Assembly (NCBI GenBank): GCA_024742485.1
Contig: JANSYK010000002.1
Span: 558,001 to 622,000 of the forward strand
DNA: 64,000 bases
Origin: Alphaproteobacteria bacterium
Lineage (GTDB): Bacteria > Pseudomonadota > Alphaproteobacteria > Rhizobiales > Rhizobiaceae
Direction: 5' to 3'
The notes under the pieces are model-generated. The model was not told the origin of the DNA and ran no database searches. It saw only the letters and a program-made list of their open reading frames with translations. This document shows, piece after piece, positions 57,432-64,000 of this stretch. The stretch's first letter is position 1, and each line of letters starts with the position of its first letter. The position numbers and the translations under genes are program-made.

Positions 57432-58366
57432 TGGGGCGGCGCGGCAAGAAAAAGGGCCGGGCGGTTTCCGGCTGGCTGATCCTCGACAAGCCCTGCGACT
57501 TCGGATCGACAGAGGCGGTTTCGAAGATTCGATGGTTGTTCAAGGCACAAAAGGCCGGCCATGCCGGAACGCTCGATCCTCTGGCATCGGGCATGTTGCC
57601 GATAGCGCTGGGCGATGCGACCAAAACGGTTCCCTATGTCATGGATGGCCGCAAGATTTACCGGTTTTCGGTCCGTTGGGGCGAGGAACGGACAACGGAT
57701 GACCTGGAAGGTACGGTGTCTGCAGTCAGTGACAAACGTCCGACGGAAGACGACATCAGGGCATTGCTCCCGCGCTATACCGGCGTCATCGAGCAGGTGC
57801 CGCCACAGTTTTCGGCGATCAAGATCGATGGCAACCGCGCCTATGATTTGGCCCGGGAGGGTGAGGTGCTGGACATTCCGCCCCGTGAAGTCGAAATTCA
57901 CAGGCTCGACCTCATTGGTCTGCCGGATCAGGACACAGCCCTCTTCGAGGTTGAGTGCGGCAAGGGAACCTATGTGCGGTCCCTGGCCCGCGATATGGGC
58001 CGGGATCTTGGCTGTCATGGCCATATTGCCTCTTTGCGGCGAACCCTCGTCGCGCCATTTGACGAGCAGGATCTGGTCCCTTTGGAGGCTTTGACCGCGC
58101 TGGATGCGATGGAAGATGAAGCTGATCGCATGGCCGCGCTGGACGCGCATCTTGTCGAGACCAGCGAGGCGCTGACCAATTTACCGCATATTGCCGTCAA
58201 TGACGATCAGTCGCGCCGTCTTCGGAGCGGCAACCCGATCATTCTACGTGGCCGCGACGCGCCGCTGCCGGCAGATGAGGCCTATGCGACATGGAATGGC
58301 AGATTGATTGCGATCGGAGAAATCACCGAAGGAGAATTTCGGCCACGGCGCGTTTTCGGTGCATGA
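57431..58366 (+). CDS. truB: tRNA pseudouridine-55 synthase TruB
   Basis: TruB makes Psi55 in the T-loop of tRNAs. The 311-residue product has the catalytic motif [23 protein letters not shown] with Asp49, [23 protein letters not shown], and the conserved [24 protein letters not shown]-terminal PUA-like segment follows. It overlaps rbfA by one base and is followed by 179 bases, then rpsO. Confidence 0.97.
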   Translation: MGRRGKKKGRAVSGWLILDKPCDFGSTEAVSKIRWLFKAQKAGHAGTLDPLASGMLPIALGDATKTVPYVMDGRKIYRFSVRWGEERTTDDLEGTVSAVSDKRPTEDDIRALLPRYTGVIEQVPPQFSAIKIDGNRAYDLAREGEVLDIPPREVEIHRLDLIGLPDQDTALFEVECGKGTYVRSLARDMGRDLGCHGHIASLRRTLVAPFDEQDLVPLEALTALDAMEDEADRMAALDAHLVETSEALTNLPHIAVNDDQSRRLRSGNPIILRGRDAPLPADEAYATWNGRLIAIGEITEGEFRPRRVFGA

Positions 58367-58545
58367 AACGCCACCGGTCACCATTATTGCGGCAAGGCGC
58401 CCGAGGTCCGTAAATAATGCTGGCAATTCATGAATTTCTGGCCTATATGCACCGCAATACGGGCGATCGCCACGTATCAACGGCCCCCGCTGGACGACAT
58501 CCCGGCCGTGGGCGACCACTCCCTCCAGATTGAAAGGAAGGTACG

Positions 58546-58815
58546 ATGTCGATTACTGCTGAACGCAAGGCAGAACTGATGAAGAAATACGCAACAAAGG
58601 ACGGTGATACCGGATCTCCCGAGGTCCAGGTCGCGATCCTGACGGAGCGTATCACAAATCTGACCGAACATTTCAAAGGCCACAAGAAGGATAACCATTC
58701 CCGCCGTGGTCTGTTGAAGATGGTTTCAAGCCGCCGTTCTCTTCTCGACTACGTCAAGAGGAAGGACGAGGAACGCTACAAGAAGCTTATCGCGAGTCTC
58801 GGAATTCGCCGTTAG
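58546..58815 (+). CDS. rpsO: 30S ribosomal protein S15
   Basis: S15 binds the central domain of 16S rRNA. The 89-residue product has the standard length and sequence: [88 protein letters not shown]. In E. coli S15 represses its own translation. AAGGAAGG lies just before the ATG. A strong terminator follows at 58822-58852, and pnp begins after a hairpin-rich leader. Confidence 0.98.
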   Translation: MSITAERKAELMKKYATKDGDTGSPEVQVAILTERITNLTEHFKGHKKDNHSRRGLLKMVSSRRSLLDYVKRKDEERYKKLIASLGIRR

Positions 58816-58821
58816 GTTTTT

Positions 58822-58852
58822 CGGCGGGGTGCTTCCGGCACGCCGCCGTTTT
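58822..58852 (+). terminator. Terminator after rpsO
   Basis: CGGCGGGGTGC and GCACGCCGCCG form an 11-bp stem with one mismatch, loop TTCCG, followed by TTTT. It begins 6 bases after the rpsO stop. Some read-through into pnp is possible, as in E. coli. Confidence 0.75.
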
Positions 58853-59007
58853 CGATTCCGGATGGAGTAGCCATCCGGTGGAACCGTCACGGGGCAGGAT
58901 TGCAGGTTGTTTGCTGTGGAAGATCCACTGCTCGTCAAACACCCCGTTGTCTTGCCCGTGGCGAAATGATCATCCGGCCCGACATTCGGGACCGGTTGCT
59001 GCAAACC

Positions 59008-59041
59008 GGAGACGGTTGCGTCATGTCTGACGACCGTCTCC
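59008..59041 (+). promoter_or_regulatory. Long hairpin in the pnp leader
   Basis: GGAGACGGT and ACCGTCTCC form a perfect 9-bp stem, extended by CGTCA/TGACG with a 2-base bulge and a TGTC loop. It ends 16 bases before the pnp ATG. In E. coli a similar pnp leader hairpin is cut by RNase III for autoregulation. An additional stem, CCGGATGG/CCATCCGG (58858-58878), lies further upstream. Confidence 0.55.
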
Positions 59042-59057
59042 CCACGAAGGACAAGAT

Positions 59058-61184
59058 ATGTTCAATACCCACAAGGTAGAAATCGAATGGGGCGGACGTC
59101 CGCTCATTCTGGAAACCGGCAAGATCGCCCGTCAGGCTGACGGTGCTGTGCTTGCCACTTACGGCGAAAGCGTCGTTCTGGCGACCGTCGTTTCGGCAAA
59201 GAAAGCCAAGCCTGGCCAGGATTTCTTTCCGCTGACCGTCAATTATCAGGAAAAGACCTATGCGGCGGGCAAGATTCCCGGCGGCTATTTCAAGCGCGAA
59301 GGCCGACCGAGCGAAAACGAAACCCTGACGTCGCGGCTGATTGACCGGCCCATTCGTCCGCTGTTTCCCGATGGCTACAAATTCGACACCCAGATCATCA
59401 TTACCGTCATGCAACATGATCTGGAAAACAATCCTGACATTCTGGCTCTGATCGCCTCCTCGGCGGCGCTGACCCTTTCGGGAATTCCTTTCATGGGTCC
59501 CATCGGCGGCGCGCGCGTCGGCTATATCGATGGCGAATATGTGCTCAACCCGCATGTCGACGAAATGGACGAATCGTCGCTCGATCTCGTCGTGGCCGGA
59601 ACGCAGGACGCCGTGCTGATGGTGGAATCGGAAGCTGCTGAGCTCGCCGAAGATGTCATGCTGGGCGCCGTGATGTTCGGTCAAAAAGGCTTTCAGCCGG
59701 TCATCGATGCAATCATCAAGCTTGCCGAAGTGGCAGCCAAGGAACCGCGCGAATTCGAGCCGGAAGATCATTCCGCCCTGGAAGAGGCCATGCTGAAGCT
59801 GGTCGAGGCTGAACTGCGCGATGCCTACAAGATCATCGACAAGGCAGACAGATATGCTGCCGTCGACGCGGTCAAGGCCAAGGTTACTGCGCACTTCCTG
59901 CCCGAAGGCGAAGAGGCACCCGAATACACATCCGAACAGATCGGGGCGGTTTTCAAATCGTTGCAGGCCAAGATCGTTCGCTGGAACATTCTCGACACCA
60001 AGAGCCGTATTGACGGCCGCGACCTGTCAACCGTGCGTGCCATATCTTCCGAGGTTGGTGTTCTGCCCCGTACCCACGGGTCTGCGGTATTCACGCGTGG
60101 TGAGACACAGGCCATCGTGGTGGCAACGCTTGGAACCGGTGAGGATGAGCAATATGTCGATCACCTGACCGGCATGTACAAGGAAAAGTTCCTTCTGCAC
60201 TACAACTTTCCGCCATTCTCGGTGGGCGAGACGGGACGGACGGGCTCACCCGGCCGTCGCGAAATCGGACATGGAAAGCTTGCCTGGCGGGCAATCCATC
60301 CCATGCTGCCGTCCGGTGAGCAGTTCCCATACACATTGCGCGTGGTCTCCGAAATCACCGAATCCAACGGCTCGTCTTCGATGGCGACCGTCTGCGGCAC
60401 ATCGCTGGCGCTGATGGATGCCGGTGTGCCTCTTGCCAAGCCGGTTGCCGGCATCGCCATGGGCCTGATCAAGGAAGACGAGCGCTTTGCCGTTCTGTCG
60501 GATATTCTGGGTGATGAAGATCATCTGGGCGACATGGACTTCAAGGTTGCCGGCACCCGTGACGGCATCACCTCCCTTCAGATGGACATCAAGATCACCG
60601 GGATTACCGAGGAGATCATGCAGGTGGCGCTGGACCAGGCCAAGGGTGGCCGCGTTCACATTCTCGACGAGATGGGCAACGCCATCAATGAGAGCCGTGA
60701 AGAGCTCGGTGAATTTGCTCCGCGCATCGAAGTGATGAATATCCCGGTCGACAAGATCCGTGATGTGATCGGTTCCGGCGGGAAGGTCATTCGCGAAATC
60801 GTTGAAAAGACCGGTGCCAAGATCAATATCGATGATGACGGGACCATCAAATTCGCATCCGCATCGGCCAAGGAAATCGAAGCGGCCAAGAAATGGGTTC
60901 ATTCCATTGTCGATGAGCCGGAAGTCGGCGTCATCTATGAGGGCACCGTCGTCAAGGTTGCCGATTTTGGCGCTTTCGTGAATTTTTTCGGTCCGCGCGA
61001 CGGCCTGGTTCACATCTCCCAGCTCGCGCAGGAGCGGGTTGGCAAGACATCGGACGTGGTCAAGGAAGGCGACAAGGTCTTCGTCAAGCTGCTCGGCTTT
61101 GACGATCGCGGCAAGGTGCGCCTGTCCATGAAGGTTGTCGATCAGGAAAATGGTCAGGAAATTCCGCGCGAACCCGCCAAGTAA
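59058..61184 (+). CDS. pnp: Polyribonucleotide nucleotidyltransferase (PNPase)
   Basis: PNPase degrades RNA from the 3' end with phosphate and can add tails. The 708-residue product has two RNase PH domains (start [39 protein letters not shown]; second around [22 protein letters not shown]), a helical linker, a KH domain ([34 protein letters not shown]-type), and an S1 domain ([35 protein letters not shown]). The length is normal. Its leader hairpin suggests RNase III control. It converges with fabI across a shared terminator. Confidence 0.98.
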   Translation: MFNTHKVEIEWGGRPLILETGKIARQADGAVLATYGESVVLATVVSAKKAKPGQDFFPLTVNYQEKTYAAGKIPGGYFKREGRPSENETLTSRLIDRPIRPLFPDGYKFDTQIIITVMQHDLENNPDILALIASSAALTLSGIPFMGPIGGARVGYIDGEYVLNPHVDEMDESSLDLVVAGTQDAVLMVESEAAELAEDVMLGAVMFGQKGFQPVIDAIIKLAEVAAKEPREFEPEDHSALEEAMLKLVEAELRDAYKIIDKADRYAAVDAVKAKVTAHFLPEGEEAPEYTSEQIGAVFKSLQAKIVRWNILDTKSRIDGRDLSTVRAISSEVGVLPRTHGSAVFTRGETQAIVVATLGTGEDEQYVDHLTGMYKEKFLLHYNFPPFSVGETGRTGSPGRREIGHGKLAWRAIHPMLPSGEQFPYTLRVVSEITESNGSSSMATVCGTSLALMDAGVPLAKPVAGIAMGLIKEDERFAVLSDILGDEDHLGDMDFKVAGTRDGITSLQMDIKITGITEEIMQVALDQAKGGRVHILDEMGNAINESREELGEFAPRIEVMNIPVDKIRDVIGSGGKVIREIVEKTGAKINIDDDGTIKFASASAKEIEAAKKWVHSIVDEPEVGVIYEGTVVKVADFGAFVNFFGPRDGLVHISQLAQERVGKTSDVVKEGDKVFVKLLGFDDRGKVRLSMKVVDQENGQEIPREPAK

Positions 61185-61207
61185 TTTCCGACGACTGAAC
61201 ATGAAGA

Positions 61208-61238
61208 AACCCGCTGTCTTGTGACAGCGGGTTTTTTT
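61208..61238. terminator. Strong terminator between pnp and fabI
   Basis: AACCCGCTGTC and GACAGCGGGTT form a perfect 11-bp stem with a TTGT loop, followed by seven Ts on the plus strand. The A-rich flank GAAGAAA means it might also work weakly on the minus strand for fabI. Confidence 0.9.
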
Positions 61239-61282
61239 GTCTGTTCGATACTGGTCCGGGACGGATGGTCAGCAGTTGAGTG

Positions 61283-62095
61283 CTATTTTCCGTTCGACCA
61301 CTGACCCTTCAGTTCGTCCAGCACCGGCATGGAGGTCACGTGGTAGCCCGAATCGACGAAATGGACTTCGCCGGTGACTCCCCGTGACATGTCCGAAAGC
61401 AGATAGAGCGCCGAACCGCCGACATCGTCGATCGTGACATTGCGCCGCATCGGCGAGTTTCGTTGCTGGTAATTGTACATCTCACGGGCATCGGCCACGC
61501 CAGCGCCGGCAAGCGTGCGTACCGGTCCGGCGGAAATGGCGTTGACACGTATGTCGCGCGGACCGTAGTCGGCCGCCAGGTAGCGGACGCTGGCCTCGAG
61601 GGCAGCCTTGGCCACGCCCATGACATTGTAGTTCGGCAGAACCCGTGTGGAACCCGCATAGGTCAGCGTAATGATCGATCCACCGTCATTCATCAGCGCC
61701 GCCGCGCGTTTGGATATTTCCGTGAAAGAGAAACACGAGATCACCATCGTGCGGGAAAAATTGTCCCGGGTGGTGTCGGCATACAGGCCCTTCAGCTCAT
61801 TGCGGTCCGAAAACCCGATGGCATGAACCACAAAATCAATCGTGCCCCATTGATCCTTGATGGTGTTGAAAGCCGCGTCGACCGTTTCGATCTCCTCGAC
61901 ATCACAGGGGATGACGAGATCCGACCCCACCTGCTCGGCGAGGGGGCGCACACGTTTTCCGAAACCTTCACCCTGATAGGTAAACGCCAGTTCGGCACCC
62001 GCTCCGTGCAGAGCCTTGGCTATTCCCCAGGCAAGGGAGTGATCATTGGCAACGCCCATGATCAGGCCGCGCTTGCCCTTCATCAATTCACCCAT
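61283..62095 (-). CDS. fabI: Enoyl-ACP reductase (NADH) FabI
   Basis: FabI reduces the enoyl-ACP double bond in the last step of each fatty-acid elongation round. The 270-residue product has GLIMGVANDHSLAWGI as NADH loop and SFTEISKRAAALMNDGGSIITLTYAGSTRVLPNYNVMGVAKAALEASVRYLA with the Tyr-x6-Lys pair. It lies 8 bases after fabB in an fabA-fabB-fabI operon. FabI is the target of triclosan and related drugs. Confidence 0.96.
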   Translation of the reverse strand: MGELMKGKRGLIMGVANDHSLAWGIAKALHGAGAELAFTYQGEGFGKRVRPLAEQVGSDLVIPCDVEEIETVDAAFNTIKDQWGTIDFVVHAIGFSDRNELKGLYADTTRDNFSRTMVISCFSFTEISKRAAALMNDGGSIITLTYAGSTRVLPNYNVMGVAKAALEASVRYLAADYGPRDIRVNAISAGPVRTLAGAGVADAREMYNYQQRNSPMRRNVTIDDVGGSALYLLSDMSRGVTGEVHFVDSGYHVTSMPVLDELKGQWSNGK

Positions 62096-62103
62096 TGGTC
62101 CTA

Positions 62104-63324
62104 TTACCCCTCATACCGGCGGAACACGAGCGTGGCGTTCGTTCCGCCGAACCCGAACGAATTCGACAATACCGTGTCGATTTTTGCATCATCAATTCGT
62201 TGCCGGACGATTGGGACACCTTCGAACTCCGGATCGACATCATTGATGTGAGCGCTTTCCCCGATAAAGCGCTTGTTCATCATCAACAGGGAATAGATGG
62301 ATTCCTGCACACCCGTCGCACCGAGGGAGTGGCCCGTCAGCGACTTTGTCGATGCGACATGGGGAATGGCGTCGCCGAACACTTCCCGGATCGCTCCGAT
62401 CTCCCGGCTGTCTCCAACCGGTGTCGATGTTCCATGGGTGTTGATGTAGTCGATGGGTTCCTCGATGCCCGACAATGCCAGGCGCATACAGCGCACGGCA
62501 CCCTCTCCGGACGGTTGCACCATGTCATAGCCATCCGACGTCGCGCCGTAGCCGATCACTTCGCCATAAATTGTCGCACCGCGTGCCTTTGCATGCTCCA
62601 GTTCTTCGAGCACCAGAACACCCGCGCCACCGGCAATGACGAATCCGTCGCGACTGACGTCATAGGCCCTGGAGGCAGTCGATGCGGAGTCATTGTACTT
62701 CGATGACATCGCACCCATGGCGTCGAACAGGTTGGACATGGTCCAGTCGAGATCTTCGTGTCCGCCGGCAAAGACAACGTCCTGCTTGCCCATCTGAATC
62801 AGCTCGTAGCCATTGCCGATACAATGGGCCGAGGTCGAGCAGGCGGACGATATGGAGTAATTGACGCCATGGATCTTGAACCAGGTTGCAAGAGTTGCCG
62901 AAGCCGTCGACGACATGGCCTTTGGAACCGCAAACGGCCCGATGCGCCGGGGGCTTCCCTTTTCCCGTGTGGTATCGGCGGCATCGACGATCGTGCGCGT
63001 TGATGGGCCGCCCGATCCCATGACGATACCGGTCCGCTCATTTGAGATATCGCTTTCCTCGAGGCCTGAATCAGCAATTGCCTGCTGCATGGCGACATGG
63101 TTCCAGGCGCCGCCCTTGCTGAGAAACCGCATGGCGCGCCGGTCGACCATATCCGTCGGATCAAGCGTCGGTGCGCCCCAGACCTGGCAGCGGAATCCGT
63201 GTTCGGCGAACTCTTCGGAGAACGAAATGCCCGATTTCGCTTCTCGCAGCGATTCCGTGACCTCCTGCGTATCATTGCCAATGGAAGACACGATCCCCAT
63301 TCCGGTGACGACAACACGTTTCAT
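62104..63324 (-). CDS. fabB: 3-oxoacyl-ACP synthase I FabB
   Basis: FabB condenses acyl-ACP with malonyl-ACP and is needed for unsaturated fatty acids together with FabA. The 406-residue thiolase-fold protein has the catalytic Cys in [12 protein letters not shown] near residue 163, the two histidines in [11 protein letters not shown] and [12 protein letters not shown], and the start [21 protein letters not shown]. It is distinct from FabF by its gene neighbourhood. It lies between fabA and fabI. Confidence 0.95.
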   Translation of the reverse strand: MKRVVVTGMGIVSSIGNDTQEVTESLREAKSGISFSEEFAEHGFRCQVWGAPTLDPTDMVDRRAMRFLSKGGAWNHVAMQQAIADSGLEESDISNERTGIVMGSGGPSTRTIVDAADTTREKGSPRRIGPFAVPKAMSSTASATLATWFKIHGVNYSISSACSTSAHCIGNGYELIQMGKQDVVFAGGHEDLDWTMSNLFDAMGAMSSKYNDSASTASRAYDVSRDGFVIAGGAGVLVLEELEHAKARGATIYGEVIGYGATSDGYDMVQPSGEGAVRCMRLALSGIEEPIDYINTHGTSTPVGDSREIGAIREVFGDAIPHVASTKSLTGHSLGATGVQESIYSLLMMNKRFIGESAHINDVDPEFEGVPIVRQRIDDAKIDTVLSNSFGFGGTNATLVFRRYEG

Positions 63325-63401
63325 GCGGTTTCCTTTCCACAGGGAGTGTGGTTTTTGCGTGCCATTCGGATGACACCATGCGGCCGGTCAGTCAAATGGA
63401 A

Positions 63402-63914
63402 TTACGATTTTTCCTGAAACAGGCCGACCCGCAAATCACTCGCCTTATAAGCCGGTTCACCATCGGCGGTTGCCCAGCCATCTCCGGTTCCAAGCACCAG
63501 CCGTCCGCGCATGACGCGCTTGAAATCCACGCCGAATTCGACAAGCTTCGTGTCAGGCGTGACCATCCCGGTCAGCCTGATTTCACCGCAGGAGATCGCG
63601 CGGCCCTTCCCGGGCTCGCCCAGCCAGCCCAGATAAAAGCCGGTCAATTGCCAAAGCGCGTCCAGGCCCAGACATCCCGGCATCACCGGATCGCCTTCGA
63701 AATGGCAGGCGAAAAACCAGGTGTCGGGCGTCACGTCAAACTCGGCACGGATATGACCTTTGCCATATTCGCCGCCGGTTTCGGATACTTCGGTGATCCG
63801 ATGGAACATGAGCATCGGAGGAAGCGGGAGTTGCGCATTGCCCGGTCCGAACATTTCGCCGCGACCGCAGGTCAAGATGTCCTCATAGCTGAAGCTAGAC
63901 TGCCTGGTATTCAT
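63402..63914 (-). CDS. fabA: 3-hydroxydecanoyl-ACP dehydratase/isomerase FabA
   Basis: FabA dehydrates 3-hydroxydecanoyl-ACP and isomerises trans-2 to cis-3-decenoyl-ACP, the branch point to unsaturated fatty acids. The 170-residue hot-dog protein has the active-site histidine in [14 protein letters not shown] and the Asp in [18 protein letters not shown] 63914 is chosen over TTG 63917. In Rhizobiales the irr regulator gene often precedes fabA, but it would lie outside this window; the last 86 bases hold only leader sequence. Confidence 0.96.
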   Translation of the reverse strand: MNTRQSSFSYEDILTCGRGEMFGPGNAQLPLPPMLMFHRITEVSETGGEYGKGHIRAEFDVTPDTWFFACHFEGDPVMPGCLGLDALWQLTGFYLGWLGEPGKGRAISCGEIRLTGMVTPDTKLVEFGVDFKRVMRGRLVLGTGDGWATADGEPAYKASDLRVGLFQEKS

Positions 63915-64000
63915 CAATAAAAAAAACTCCCGAAAACGATGCGCCGCCAGCGCTGGTGCGGGCAGACAGTAGCACAGCTTGTTTGGTGCCGAAAAGCACC

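Overview
The window is a chromosomal core region of an alphaproteobacterium, almost certainly Rhizobiales (Hyphomicrobiales). The evidence is gene order and family content: enoyl-CoA hydratase–rpsT–dnaA, an ornithine-lipid OlsB acyltransferase, MaeB fused to a phosphotransacetylase domain, lptC-lptA-lptB-rpoN-hpf-ptsN, glnD-murJ-trpS, rimI–Fur/Mur–plsC–miaB–phoH–ybeY–corC–lnt–xre–metK, rimP-nusA-ylxR-infB-rbfA-truB-rpsO-pnp, and fabI-fabB-fabA. Base composition is moderately GC-rich and even. I see no transposase, phage gene, CRISPR array, rRNA or intact tRNA. A finer placement, for example near Hoeflea or Phyllobacteriaceae, would be a guess.

Layout. 1-6.4 kb: end of an enoyl-CoA hydratase gene, rpsT, dnaA, dnaN, recF and a MoeB/ThiF-like gene (replication initiation, clamp, recombination). 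6.4-11 kb: a 2-hydroxyacid dehydrogenase, an SH3-domain secreted protein, a GbsR/MarR-like regulator, an unrecognised cysteine-rich secreted protein and a zinc-type CDF exporter. 11-22.8 kb: mutS, maeB, olsB, an acuI-like reductase, lspA with two RNA methyltransferase genes, a LapA-domain protein, ihfB and sppA. 23-28.3 kb: the LPS transport genes followed by rpoN, hpf and ptsN. 28.4-31.2 kb: a DUF1150/Hsp20 pair and a convergent nucleoside hydrolase/ribokinase pair. 31.4-40.5 kb: glnD-murJ-trpS, uspA, an Nfu-type Fe-S scaffold, a hydrolase, tsaB and rimI. 40.8-51.1 kb: Fur/Mur through metK and trmB. 51.3-61.2 kb: the translation and RNA-processing operon rimP to pnp. 61.3-63.9 kb: fabI, fabB and fabA on the minus strand.

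Most genes are housekeeping genes in tight, often ATGA-overlapping operons. The least ordinary content is between genes. A 266-bp element with near-perfect terminal inverted repeats follows rimI. A separate family of palindromic repeats of about 105 bp has five copies in the window. Three of these elements carry a terminal CTAG that is also the stop codon of a neighbouring gene, which fits TA-duplicating MITEs of the IS630/Tc1 type. Regulatory structures readable from sequence include a ROSE-like RNA thermometer with a sigma-32-type promoter before hsp20, a long hairpin just before pnp, a terminator-type hairpin in the leader of the rimP-nusA operon, and a 20-bp AT palindrome before metK. I did not find a convincing new multi-gene system.
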